Of a DNA stretch of 64,000 nt, positions 36,666-46,244 are shown piece after piece. The notes beneath the pieces were generated by a model that was not told the origin of the DNA, did not search any database, and saw only the letters and a program-made list of their open reading frames with translations. The position numbers and the translations under genes were made by a program. Location: NCBI RefSeq assembly GCF_000204035.1, contig NZ_GL883086.1, positions 632,415 through 696,414 of the forward strand. Reading direction: 5' to 3'. Each line of letters starts with the position of its first letter. Position 1 is the stretch's first letter. Origin of the DNA: Brevundimonas diminuta ATCC 11568. Lineage in GTDB: Bacteria; Pseudomonadota; Alphaproteobacteria; Caulobacterales; Caulobacteraceae.

Positions 36666-37126
36666 TCCGGCCGCTGGCCCATGGGGAAGCGGCGCTGGCG
36701 CGCGAGGTGTTCGGGCGCGATCTGCGGCTGGACGACATCCGCTTCCTCGGCTCGCCCTGGCCGTTCGACCGGGCGTTCGTACCGGGACGCTGGTTCGGGC
36801 GCGACTGGATCGTCTGGCCCAAGGCGACCCTGGCGCCGGATTTGTCGCAGGCGCCGCTGCGGACCCAGGCCGTCTTCGTTCATGAGCTGGTTCACGTCTG
36901 GCAGGCCCAGAACGGCGTCAACCTGCTGACCGGAAAGCTGAAGGCGGGCGACGGGCCGGGCGCCTACGCCTATCCGGTGGATGAACGCTGCGAGTGGATC
37001 GGCCTGAACATCGAACAACAGGCCATGGTGGTTGAGCACCGCTTTCTGCAGTCGAGGGGCGCGCGGGTTCCGGCCGATCCGGCCTTCTATCAGCGCATCT
37101 GTCCGATCGGCATGGCGGATTTTTGA
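36662..37126 (+). CDS. Small HExxH-motif protein, putative metalloprotease coupled to the VanY peptidase
   Basis: The 154-residue protein begins at the ATG overlapping the preceding stop (ATGA). It has no signal peptide. The motif HELVHVWQ (about residues 78-85) fits a zinc HExxH site, and a later glutamate (ERCEWIGLNIEQQAMVVEH region, given in part) could be the third ligand. I know similar short proteins labelled Vgr-related in alphaproteobacteria, without defined function. The tight coupling suggests joint action with the peptidase, although one is predicted periplasmic and the other not. Confidence 0.65.
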   Translation: MIRPLAHGEAALAREVFGRDLRLDDIRFLGSPWPFDRAFVPGRWFGRDWIVWPKATLAPDLSQAPLRTQAVFVHELVHVWQAQNGVNLLTGKLKAGDGPGAYAYPVDERCEWIGLNIEQQAMVVEHRFLQSRGARVPADPAFYQRICPIGMADF

Positions 37127-37183
37127 AACGAGGCTCTTGTAGAGCTGCATGAGAACCTTAAATCAGGCACTGACGCAGTTGCT

Positions 37184-37198
37184 ATATGAGCGTCATAT
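37184..37198. promoter_or_regulatory. 15-bp palindrome upstream of the dioxygenase gene
   Basis: ATATGA-GCG-TCATAT is a perfect six-base inverted repeat about 50 bp before the ygiD-like start, in an otherwise AT-richer intergenic region. It could be the operator of an unlinked dimeric regulator. No regulator gene adjoins it. Confidence 0.35.
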
Positions 37199-37247
37199 TT
37201 CACTCTCCTTGGACCCGTAACGCCCAAGAAGCTGCACGGTTAATATC

Positions 37248-38003
37248 ATGCGCCAGCCAGCACTCTTTTTTGGTCACGGCTCCCCCATGAACGCCTTGGG
37301 CGGTCCCTTCGCGGACGCCTGGCGCGCGCTGGGAGAGGAGATCGGCAAGCCGAAAGGCGTCGTCATGGTCTCGGCTCACTGGGAGACGCGCGGGCTGGGC
37401 GTGACGGCGCAGGCGCGACCGGAAACCATCCATGATTTCGGGGGCTTTCCGCCTGAACTTCACGCCATGCAGTATCCTGCGCCCGGCTCGCCCGCTCTGG
37501 CCGACCGGGTGGCGGAGCTGACCGGCGCGGTTCAGACGACGCAGTGGGGACTGGATCACGGAACCTGGTCCGTGCTGGCTCATATCTGGCCGGACGCTGA
37601 CGTGCCCGTGGTGCAGTTGTCGCTGGATCGCACTATCGACGCCCGCGCCCATTATGAACTGGCCAAGCGCCTGCGTCCCTTGCGTGAGGAGGGCGTGATC
37701 GTCGCCGGTTCGGGCGACTTCGTGCACAATCTGCGAACGTGGAAGCGGGCGGGCGGCGAACCCTATGACTGGGCCGTCGACTTCAATGAGGCGGTCAAGC
37801 GCGCCTTCACGGCGGGCGACCATGACGCCCTGATCGACTGGGTGCATCTGGCCGAGCAGGCGCAGCTCAGCGTGCCGACGGACGAACATTATCTGCCGCT
37901 GCTCTATGTGGCCGCCCAGCAGGCGCCGGGCGAGCCCTTGAGCTTCTTCAACGACGTGATCGAGGGCGGCTCGATCTCGATGACGGGCGTCCGGATCGGC
38001 TGA
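37248..38003 (+). CDS. ygiD: LigB-family extradiol dioxygenase (YgiD/DODA-like)
   Basis: The 251-residue protein belongs to the class III extradiol ring-cleaving dioxygenases that include 4,5-DOPA dioxygenase. Metal-binding histidines are seen in FGHGSPMNAL (about residue 10), SAHWETRG (about 44) and DEHYLPLLY (about 215), with LDHGTWSVL near 105 contributing the active-site His. Natural substrates of bacterial YgiD homologues are uncertain, but small catechols are likely. A DoxX gene ends 21 bp away on the other strand. Confidence 0.9.
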   Translation: MRQPALFFGHGSPMNALGGPFADAWRALGEEIGKPKGVVMVSAHWETRGLGVTAQARPETIHDFGGFPPELHAMQYPAPGSPALADRVAELTGAVQTTQWGLDHGTWSVLAHIWPDADVPVVQLSLDRTIDARAHYELAKRLRPLREEGVIVAGSGDFVHNLRTWKRAGGEPYDWAVDFNEAVKRAFTAGDHDALIDWVHLAEQAQLSVPTDEHYLPLLYVAAQQAPGEPLSFFNDVIEGGSISMTGVRIG

Positions 38004-38024
38004 CCGGACGCCGCGCCGCCTATC

Positions 38025-38435
38025 TTAACGGCGGCCGCCGCGCAGGGCGTTGTCCAGCGACCACGGCCCCGGTCCGGCGAAGACCAGATACAGGAAGACG
38101 AAACAGTAGAGCGCCGCCAACTCCCCGCCGTTGTTGATGGGGTAGGGGCTCTGAGGCGCGTGGACCATCCAATAGGCCGCGGCGGTGAAGCCCGACAGGA
38201 TGAAGGCGGTCGGGCGACTGAACAGGCCCAGCACCAGCAGGACGCCGCCGACCAGTTCGATCGGCCCGGACCAGCCCGCCAGCGTCGACAGGTCGACCAC
38301 GCCGCCGCGCCCGCCTGGCGGGAAGCCCAGGATCTTCTGCGCGCCGTGCTGAAGCAGCAGCAGGCCGGAGACAATTCTCAGAATGCTGAGAAAATGCGGC
38401 TCCCAATTGGCCAGGGATGTCGAACGTCGGGCCAT
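38025..38435 (-). CDS. DoxX-family membrane protein
   Basis: The 136-residue protein has four hydrophobic segments. It shows the DoxX pattern: ISILRIVSGLLLLQHGAQK-like first helix, GGVLLVLGLFSRPTAFILSG in the second half and the C-terminal YCFVFLYLVFAGPGPWSLD (given in part). DoxX proteins are small membrane partners of oxidoreductases, often associated with thiol or redox stress. It is monocistronic, convergent with the ygiD-like gene and downstream of the AMP ligase's divergent partner region. Confidence 0.87.
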   Translation of the reverse strand: MARRSTSLANWEPHFLSILRIVSGLLLLQHGAQKILGFPPGGRGGVVDLSTLAGWSGPIELVGGVLLVLGLFSRPTAFILSGFTAAAYWMVHAPQSPYPINNGGELAALYCFVFLYLVFAGPGPWSLDNALRGGRR

Positions 38436-38517
38436 GAAGTCTCCTCGGCCGTAGCGCCCCGCAAGCGGGACCGAACAGCCGAGGGTATGACACTGGCGCC
38501 GAACGGCAAGCGCCTTG

Positions 38518-40077
38518 TCACGCGCGCTTCAGTTCATCCTCAACCATTTTCTGGATGGTCACATAATCGGTCTTGCCGGTGCCCAGGACCGGGATGGTGT
38601 CGACCTTGATGATCTTCTTCGGCACGGCCAGCTCGGGCGCGCCGTTGTCGCGGGCCCATTCCGTCAGACGGACGCTTTCGGCGCCTGCGACGTCTGTAAC
38701 CAACACCAGGCGTTCGCCCTTCTTGCTGTCGGGCACGGCGACGACGGCGTGGTGGCCGGTCGGCCAGACGCCGCCGGCCATGCCCTCGACTGCTGTCAGG
38801 GACACCATCTCGCCGCCGATCTTGGCGAAGCGTTTCGCCCGACCCAGGATGGTGATGTAGCCCTCGGCGTCGATGTCGACGATGTCGCCGGTGTCGTGCC
38901 AGCCGTCAGCCAGCGGCTCCAAATTGTCCGGGTCGTTCGGCGAGATGTAGCCTTCCATCACGTTCGGCCCGCGCAGGTAAAGGCGACCGCCGACCTCGAT
39001 GCCCTCCACCGGTTCGATCCGGTATTCCATGCCCGGCAGAATCTGGCCCACCGTGCCCGGCCGATTGCGGTCAGGATGGTTCACCGCCACCACAGGCGCC
39101 GCCTCGGTGGCGCCGTAACCTTCCAGCAGTTCGACGCCGCCGAACTTGGTGTTGAACATCTGGCGCGTTTCGTCGCGGACCTTTTCCGCACCCGCCACGG
39201 CGAACTGCAGGGTGGCGAAGTCGCCGGGTTCAGCCACGCGGGCGTATTGGTTCAGGAAGGTGTCGGTCGCGAACAGGATCGACGCCTTCACCTGGGGCAG
39301 CAGGTCGGTGATCTGCTTGGCGTGCAGCGGCGAGGGATATTCAAACGCCTTCAGCCCCTGCAGCAGCGGCAGGATGACCCCGCCCGTCAGGCCGAAACAG
39401 TGGAAGGTCGGCAGCGGGTTGAACATGACCCAGTCAGGGTCCAGCTCGATGTGGGCGGCCACCTGGCGGGCATTGGCGACCAGGTTCTTCTGGCTCAGCA
39501 CCACGCCCTTGGGCGCGCCGAAGCTGCCTGAGGTGAACAGGACCACGCCCGCCGAATCCGGATCGGTCTTCACGCGGAACCGCTTGGGCGCCATGCCGGC
39601 GCTGAGGCCGAACAACTTGTCGGCCAGGCCGATGGTCTTGCGGATGTCGTCCAGCCAGACGATCTCGGAAACCTCGCCCAGGGCTTCCATCAGGTCGTCC
39701 AGCTTGGCCTGGGTGACGAAGCGCTTGGCCGACAGGATCTTCTTCACGCCCGCCGTTTTCAGCGCCGCCGTCAGATTGGCCTCGCCCGAGGTGAAGTTCA
39801 GCATGACCGGCACGCGCCCGAAGGCGTGCAGGGCGAAGAAGGTCACGACCACGCCCGCGCTGGACGGCAGCAGCACGCCGACGCGTTCGCCCGGCTGAGT
39901 CAGTTTGGCGATCTTGCGGCCCAGCACTAAGGCGGCGCGGATCAGGCCAGTATAGGTCAGGGGGTGGCGATCCTGGTCCTCCAGAATCTCCTTGTCGCCG
40001 TAGCGGGCGCGCGCATCGACCAGCGCGTCGAACAGAGTCTCGTCGTAGACCTTTTGGTCCAGGGCTGCCCGCAGCAA
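38518..40077 (-). CDS. AMP-forming acyl-CoA/acyl-ACP synthetase (Aas-like)
   Basis: A 519-residue ANL-superfamily ligase. The phosphate loop reads FTSGSFGAPKGVVLS (about residues 183-197), with Phe where Thr or Glu is usual. GYGATEAAP (A5), WHDTGDIV (A7) and LGTGKTDYVT (A10, with catalytic Lys) are present. The overall pattern is closest to the synthetase half of Aas, which activates fatty acids or lysophospholipid acyl donors. The start is a TTG with an excellent AAGGAGG eight bases upstream. It is the only gene on its strand here and diverges from lipA. Confidence 0.85.
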   Translation of the reverse strand: MLRAALDQKVYDETLFDALVDARARYGDKEILEDQDRHPLTYTGLIRAALVLGRKIAKLTQPGERVGVLLPSSAGVVVTFFALHAFGRVPVMLNFTSGEANLTAALKTAGVKKILSAKRFVTQAKLDDLMEALGEVSEIVWLDDIRKTIGLADKLFGLSAGMAPKRFRVKTDPDSAGVVLFTSGSFGAPKGVVLSQKNLVANARQVAAHIELDPDWVMFNPLPTFHCFGLTGGVILPLLQGLKAFEYPSPLHAKQITDLLPQVKASILFATDTFLNQYARVAEPGDFATLQFAVAGAEKVRDETRQMFNTKFGGVELLEGYGATEAAPVVAVNHPDRNRPGTVGQILPGMEYRIEPVEGIEVGGRLYLRGPNVMEGYISPNDPDNLEPLADGWHDTGDIVDIDAEGYITILGRAKRFAKIGGEMVSLTAVEGMAGGVWPTGHHAVVAVPDSKKGERLVLVTDVAGAESVRLTEWARDNGAPELAVPKKIIKVDTIPVLGTGKTDYVTIQKMVEDELKRA

Positions 40078-40291
40078 GCACGTCCTCCTTCGGAGAGCTC
40101 TGAGGGGGCTCTCTCGGTTACAAGAGGCCGGAACCTAGTGACGTAAGGTCGCCTTGAAAAGATGCGTAACGTCGCGTGATGGCGTTCTGTTCTCGGACTG
40201 AAACCGTCTGTGCCTTGCCTTTGCACATCGGAAGGCCGACATAGCCTCAAGAATTGGGCCGCCTTCATAAACAGGAGCCAGACCGCCGGCG

Positions 40292-41266
40292 ATGGTCACG
40301 CTGATCGACACCCTGCAGAAGAAGCCGTCCGAGCTTCGTCACCCGGAAAAGCAGAACCGCCCGGAATCGGCGGTGCTGAAGAAGCCTGACTGGCTGCGCG
40401 TGAAGGCGCCCGGCTCGGGCCAGTACAACGCTACCAAGGACATCGTGCGCTCCAAGGGGCTGCACACCGTCTGTGAAGAGGCCGCCTGCCCGAACATCGG
40501 CGAGTGCTGGAGCCAGAAGCACGCCACCCTGATGATCATGGGCGACACCTGCACGCGGGCCTGCGCCTTCTGCAACGTGAAGACCGGCTTGCCGCAGCCG
40601 CTGGACCCGGAAGAGCCGGCCAAGGTCGGTCTGGCCGTGGCCCAGATGGAGCTGAACCACGTCGTCATCACCTCGGTGGACCGCGACGATGTGTCCGACG
40701 GCGGCGCCGCCCACTTCGCCGAAGTGGTGCGCCAGATCCGTATTCAGGCGCCCAAGACCACGATCGAAATCCTGACGCCCGACTTCCTGCGCAAGGACGG
40801 CGCGGCCGAGGTGATGATCGACGCGACGCCCGACGTCTTCAATCACAACCTCGAGACGGTTCCGCGCCTCTATCTGAAGATCCGCCCCGGCGCCCGCTAT
40901 TTCCACTCCCTGCGCCTACTGCAGATGGTCAAGGAGCGCGACCCGAACCAGTTCACCAAGTCCGGCATCATGGTCGGCCTGGGCGAGACCAAGGAAGAGG
41001 TCATGCAGGTGATGGACGACATGCGCTCCGCCGGCGTCGACTTCATCACCATCGGCCAGTACCTGCAGCCGACGCGCAAGCACGCGGCCATCGACCGCTT
41101 CGTCACGCCCGAAGAGTTCAAGGCCTATGAGGCGATCGCGCGGGCCAAGGGCTTCCTGATGGTGTCGTCCTCGCCGTTGACGCGCTCGTCGCACCACGCG
41201 GGTGACGATTTCGCTCGGCTGCGGGCGGCGCGCGAGGCCCAATTGTCGTCCCGGAACGGCCGCTGA
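40292..41266 (+). CDS. lipA: Lipoyl synthase
   Basis: The 324-residue radical-SAM enzyme inserts two sulfurs into octanoyl groups on lipoyl domains. The auxiliary [4Fe-4S] cluster ligands are in [12 protein letters not shown] (about residues 63-74), the radical SAM triad in CTRACAFC (about 89-96) and the closing serine in [11 protein letters not shown] near the C-terminus. Its clusters come from the suf pathway encoded upstream in the window, and its targets include the PdhB and PdhC lipoyl domains encoded 5-7 kb downstream. A COQ10-like gene follows by four bases. Confidence 0.97.
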   Translation: MVTLIDTLQKKPSELRHPEKQNRPESAVLKKPDWLRVKAPGSGQYNATKDIVRSKGLHTVCEEAACPNIGECWSQKHATLMIMGDTCTRACAFCNVKTGLPQPLDPEEPAKVGLAVAQMELNHVVITSVDRDDVSDGGAAHFAEVVRQIRIQAPKTTIEILTPDFLRKDGAAEVMIDATPDVFNHNLETVPRLYLKIRPGARYFHSLRLLQMVKERDPNQFTKSGIMVGLGETKEEVMQVMDDMRSAGVDFITIGQYLQPTRKHAAIDRFVTPEEFKAYEAIARAKGFLMVSSSPLTRSSHHAGDDFARLRAAREAQLSSRNGR

Positions 41267-41270
41267 TCCT

Positions 41271-41723
41271 TTGGCCGTCCATCGCGTAACGCGCATCCTG
41301 CCCTATGCGCCGGAACAACTCGCCGCGCTGGTGGCGGACGTGCGCGCCTATCCCGACTTCGTGCCGTGGATCACGTCCATGCGCGTCTGGAACGTGCGGG
41401 ACGAGGCGCCGGGCGTGCACCTGCTGGACGCCGAGGCGGGGGTCGGCTTCGCCTTCCTGACCGAGAAGTTCTCGACATGGGTGCGTCACGACGTTCATGC
41501 GCCCAAGGTCGAGGTCGGCCTGATCCGCGGTCCGTTCAAGCATCTGAAGAACCGTTGGGAGTTCCATCCGCATCCGCAGGGAACGCGCCTAGAATTCTCC
41601 ATCGACTTCGCCTTCAAGTCGCGCATGCTGGACATGATGCTTCAGGCGAACTTCGACCGGGCGGTCGACAAGCTGATCCAGTGTTTCGAGAGCCGAGCCA
41701 AGGCTCTCTACGGTAAGAGGTAG
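41271..41723 (+). CDS. COQ10/RatA-like START-domain protein
   Basis: The 151-residue protein has the polyketide-cyclase/START fold used by COQ10 to bind ubiquinone; E. coli RatA is in the same family. I choose TTG at 41271, four bases after lipA, because homologues start at the same point (HRVTRILPYAPEQL, with VADVRAYPDFVPW following). Upstream in-frame codons lie inside lipA. A role as ubiquinone chaperone for respiration is more likely than a toxin role in an alphaproteobacterium, by inference from the family. Confidence 0.9.
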   Translation: MAVHRVTRILPYAPEQLAALVADVRAYPDFVPWITSMRVWNVRDEAPGVHLLDAEAGVGFAFLTEKFSTWVRHDVHAPKVEVGLIRGPFKHLKNRWEFHPHPQGTRLEFSIDFAFKSRMLDMMLQANFDRAVDKLIQCFESRAKALYGKR

Positions 41724-41727
41724 GACC

Positions 41728-42849
41728 ATGGGCGCGCCTTTCGACTTCGATGCGACGGTCGTGGGCGCGGGGGCTGTGGGGCTGGCTTGCGGCCGGGCGC
41801 TGTCGCGACGCGGCCTGACGGTGCTGGTGCTGGAGAAGGAGCCGCACATCGGCCAGGGGGTCTCCTCGCGCAATTCCGAGGTGATCCACGGCGGGCTCTA
41901 CTATCCGACCGGCTCCCTGAAGGCGAAGTTCTGCGTCGGGGGAAGGCGCGCCCTCTATGACTTCCTGGAAAGCCGCAAGGTCGATCATTGGAAATGCGGC
42001 AAGCTGGTCGTGGCGACCGAGGAAGCTGAGGTCGAACGCATCGAGGCCATCTTCCAGCAGGCCACGACCAACGGTGTTGAGCGGCTGGAGCATCTGACCG
42101 GCGCCCAGGCGCGAGCGCTGGAGCCGGAGTTGAACGCTCACGCCGCCATTCTGTCGCCCGAGAGTGGAGTATTCGACAGCCACGGTTATATGCTGGCCCT
42201 TCAGGGCGAGATCGAGGACGCGGGCGGCGCGGTCGTCATCTCGGCGCCGTTCGAGGGGGCGGAACGCCTGCCAGGTGGAGGATTCTCCATCCGTGTGGGC
42301 GGGGAGGGGGCGATGACCCTGACCAGCCGCCTGCTGGTCACGGCGCCCGGCCTGTCGGCCCAAGAGGTCGCGGCGCGAATCGAGGGCTACCCGACGGCAG
42401 ACATTCCCGCGCGCCATCTAGGCAAGGGAATCTATTTCCGCCTGACAGGACCGGCGCCGTTCAACCGCCTGATCTATCCGCCGCCGATTCCTGGCGCGCT
42501 GGGCACCCACTACCGCAAGGATATGGGCGGGCAGGGCGTGTTCGGCCCCGACCTGGCCTATGTCGAGACCGAGGACTATTCGGTCGATCCGGCCAAGGCG
42601 GAAGAGTTCGCCCGCTATATCCGCCGTTTCTGGCCCGGCGTGACGGTCGAGCGGCTGACGCCCGACTATGCCGGCATCCGGCCCAAGCTGCACGGGCCGG
42701 GCGAGCCGCAGCCTGACTTCCAGCTCCATGGCGTGACGAATCACGGAATGGAGGGGCTGATGGCGCTGTTCGGCATCGAAAGTCCCGGCCTAACGAGTTC
42801 GCTGGCTATCGGCGAGGCCGTGGCGCAAAGCCTGACGGCCGGGGTTTGA
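41728..42849 (+). CDS. FAD-dependent oxidoreductase, L-2-hydroxyglutarate oxidase-like
   Basis: The 373-residue protein has an N-terminal FAD-binding Rossmann motif (VVGAGAVGLACGRALS, about residues 8-23) and the DAO-fold signature SSRNSEVIHGGLYYPTGSLKA (given in part), which is typical of LhgO/L2HGDH. The C-terminus has DYAGIRPKLHGPG and NHGMEGLMALFGIESPGLTSS (in part). It would oxidise L-2-hydroxyglutarate to 2-oxoglutarate and feed electrons to quinone, in keeping with the preceding COQ10-like gene four bases upstream. Substrate is inferred from family resemblance. Confidence 0.88.
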   Translation: MGAPFDFDATVVGAGAVGLACGRALSRRGLTVLVLEKEPHIGQGVSSRNSEVIHGGLYYPTGSLKAKFCVGGRRALYDFLESRKVDHWKCGKLVVATEEAEVERIEAIFQQATTNGVERLEHLTGAQARALEPELNAHAAILSPESGVFDSHGYMLALQGEIEDAGGAVVISAPFEGAERLPGGGFSIRVGGEGAMTLTSRLLVTAPGLSAQEVAARIEGYPTADIPARHLGKGIYFRLTGPAPFNRLIYPPPIPGALGTHYRKDMGGQGVFGPDLAYVETEDYSVDPAKAEEFARYIRRFWPGVTVERLTPDYAGIRPKLHGPGEPQPDFQLHGVTNHGMEGLMALFGIESPGLTSSLAIGEAVAQSLTAGV

Positions 42850-42997
42850 CGCCTGTTCCGTCAGTCTGCGTCGAGACCCTTGAAATCGGTTGCGTCTTCA
42901 TGCATAAGCCCGCCCTCGCGTGGCGGCTCTTATCGGGGGGCCGCCGCTGTTGTTTTCGCGTCTTCACCGGCGCACCGACTTAGAGATTGAGACGGAC

Positions 42998-43180
42998 ATG
43001 GCCGTTCCGAAGCGCAAAGTATCCCCCTCGCGTCGCAACATGCGTCGTGCTCATGACGCCCTGGGCGCCAACACCTATGTCGAAGACAAGGACACCGGCG
43101 AACTGCGTCGCCCGCACCACATCGACCTGAAGACCGGCATGTACAAAGGCCGTCAGGTTCTGACCCAGCAGGAAGACTAA
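42998..43180 (+). CDS. rpmF: 50S ribosomal protein L32
   Basis: The 60-residue protein begins [22 protein letters not shown], the canonical L32 start; a longer in-frame reading from 42920 lacks support. It is a small basic large-subunit protein without the zinc-binding cysteines (C- form). GAGACGG precedes the start. It has its own upstream region of about 150 bp and a strong terminator, so it is a single-gene unit rather than being joined to plsX-fabH as in many bacteria. Confidence 0.97.
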   Translation: MAVPKRKVSPSRRNMRRAHDALGANTYVEDKDTGELRRPHHIDLKTGMYKGRQVLTQQED

Positions 43181-43224
43181 GTCTTCCTCTGGCGATCCGG
43201 CTTCGGTCGGGCGCAAAAATTCAG

Positions 43225-43253
43225 CGGCGCGCGAGTTTCTCGCGCGCCGTTTT
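43225..43253 (+). terminator. Strong intrinsic terminator after rpmF
   Basis: An 11-bp GC-rich perfect stem (CGGCGCGCGAG with CTCGCGCGCCG) with a TTT loop is followed by TTTT. It is the clearest rho-independent terminator in the window. Confidence 0.85.
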
Positions 43254-43305
43254 CGCATATGCCGCCTCAGCTTCGCCTGTGGCGATTCCAGCGGGTCTGG
43301 TCTAA

Positions 43306-44625
<1,320 letters not shown>

Positions 44626-44648
44626 GCCGCATCACGAAGATGTGCTGG

Positions 44649-44677
44649 ACGCCGCCTCCGAACCTCGGGGGCGGCGT
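44649..44677 (+). terminator. Hairpin terminator after eno
   Basis: A 12-bp stem with one G-T pair and a five-base loop (AACCT) begins 24 bases after the eno stop. It is followed by TTCGCAATT, so the U-tract is weak but the stem is very stable. Confidence 0.7.
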
Positions 44678-44766
44678 TCGCAATTACGGCCAAGCTACGG
44701 TTCGTTAGGCATTTTCGGTCACTGATAGGTCACCGTGTTTATGCGCGCTCAGAAGGAGCGTCCGCC

Positions 44767-45099
44767 GTGCCCGAGCAGATGAAGCCCTATTTGCCGACCG
44801 TCCTGCTGTTGCTGCTGATCGCCTATCTGGGCGTACAGGCCCTGACGGGTGAACGCGGCCTGCTAAGCGGCGGTGAACGCGACGCTTTGCTGGCGCAGCG
44901 CCAGACCCAGCTGATGCGCCTGGCCGAGCAGCGTCAGGATCTGGAAGTCCGCGTTCGCTATCTGCGCACCGAGAGCCTGTCGAAGGATCTGCTGGAAGAA
45001 CGGGCGAGGGCGGTGATCGGCTTCGCCGACCCGCGTGACTATGTGGTCCGCCTGAACGGCCCGGCCGGCCACAACCCTGACGCGACGCACGCCTCCTGA
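44767..45099 (+). CDS. ftsB: Septum formation initiator FtsB/DivIC family protein
   Basis: The 110-residue bitopic protein starts at GTG, preceded by AAGGAG. A single membrane helix (about residues 9-26) is followed by a coiled coil (about 30-75, QRQTQLMRLAEQRQDLEVRVRYL in part) and a short C-terminal tail with ARAVIGFADPRDYVV. FtsB joins FtsL and FtsQ in the divisome and helps trigger septal peptidoglycan synthesis. Placement between eno and pdhA is the common one. Confidence 0.9.
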   Translation: MPEQMKPYLPTVLLLLLIAYLGVQALTGERGLLSGGERDALLAQRQTQLMRLAEQRQDLEVRVRYLRTESLSKDLLEERARAVIGFADPRDYVVRLNGPAGHNPDATHAS

Positions 45100-45212
45100 A
45101 CTATTGTTACAGCCCGGTCGGCTGCTTTGCGTTTCGGGAACGAAGGCTGCTAAAGCCCCTTTCCGTAACGATAAGAGTCCCTGATACAGGGGTGTAAGCC
45201 GGGAGATGCCGG

Positions 45213-46241
45213 ATGGCGAAAGCCGCCGCTCAGAAAAACTCGCCCAGCGCGGGCGACAAGATTCCGAACACGCCTCAGGCTTCCAAGGAAGACCTGCTGC
45301 GTTTCTATCGCGAGATGGTCCTCATCCGCCGCTTTGAAGAGCGCGCGGGCCAGCTGTACGGCATGGGCCTGATCGGGGGCTTCTGCCACCTGTACATCGG
45401 TCAGGAAGCCGTGGCCGTAGGCGTTCAGGAGAGCGTCAAGCAGGGCTACGACAAGATCATCACGGGCTATCGCGACCACGGCCATATGCTGGTCGCGGGC
45501 ATGGACCCGAAGGAAGTCATGGCCGAGCTGACGGGCCGCATCGGCGGATCGTCCAAGGGCAAGGGCGGGTCGATGCACATGTTCGACGTGCCGACCGGCT
45601 TCTACGGCGGTCACGGCATCGTCGGCGCCCAGGTGGCGCTGGGCACGGGCCTGGCCTTCGCGGGCAAGTACCGTGGCGATGACTCGGTCAGCTTCGTCTA
45701 TTTCGGCGACGGCGCCTCGAACCAGGGGCAGGTCTACGAGAGCTTCAACATGGCCCAGCTGTGGAAGCTGCCGGCCATCTACATCATCGAGAACAACCAG
45801 TACGCCATGGGCACGAGCATCGAACGCTCGTCGTCCACGACCGAACTGTATCAGCGCGGCGCCAGCTTCGGCATTCCGGGCGAACAGGTCGACGGCATGG
45901 ACGTCCTGGCCGTGCGTGACGCCGCCGCCCGCGCCGTGGCCCGCGCCCGCGCCGGCGAAGGCCCCTATATTCTGGAAGTGAAGACCTACCGCTATCGCGG
46001 CCACTCCATGTCCGACCCGGCCAAATACCGGACCAAGGAAGAGGTGGACGAGGTCAAGAAGACCCGCGACCCGATCGACCACCTGAAGATGCTGCTCGCC
46101 GCCGCCAAGGCGACCGAGGACGAGCTGAAGGCGATCGATAACGAAGTGAAGGCCATCGTGGCCGAAGCTGTGCAGTTCGCTCAAGAGAGCCCTGAGCCGG
46201 ATGCGTCCGAGCTCTACACCGACGTCTACGTGGAGGCCTGA
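45213..46241 (+). CDS. pdhA: Pyruvate dehydrogenase E1 component, alpha subunit
   Basis: The 342-residue thiamine-diphosphate enzyme decarboxylates pyruvate together with PdhB. The TPP/magnesium motif runs from FGDGASNQG to ENNQYAMGTS (about residues 166-200), and the phosphorylation-loop region YRYRGHSMSDPAKYR (about 260-274) is typical of the alpha/beta E1 type. GGGAG precedes the ATG. It opens the pdhA-pdhB-pdhC-gpx-lpdA operon, three bases from pdhB. Confidence 0.97.
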   Translation: MAKAAAQKNSPSAGDKIPNTPQASKEDLLRFYREMVLIRRFEERAGQLYGMGLIGGFCHLYIGQEAVAVGVQESVKQGYDKIITGYRDHGHMLVAGMDPKEVMAELTGRIGGSSKGKGGSMHMFDVPTGFYGGHGIVGAQVALGTGLAFAGKYRGDDSVSFVYFGDGASNQGQVYESFNMAQLWKLPAIYIIENNQYAMGTSIERSSSTTELYQRGASFGIPGEQVDGMDVLAVRDAAARAVARARAGEGPYILEVKTYRYRGHSMSDPAKYRTKEEVDEVKKTRDPIDHLKMLLAAAKATEDELKAIDNEVKAIVAEAVQFAQESPEPDASELYTDVYVEA

Positions 46242-46244
46242 TAC

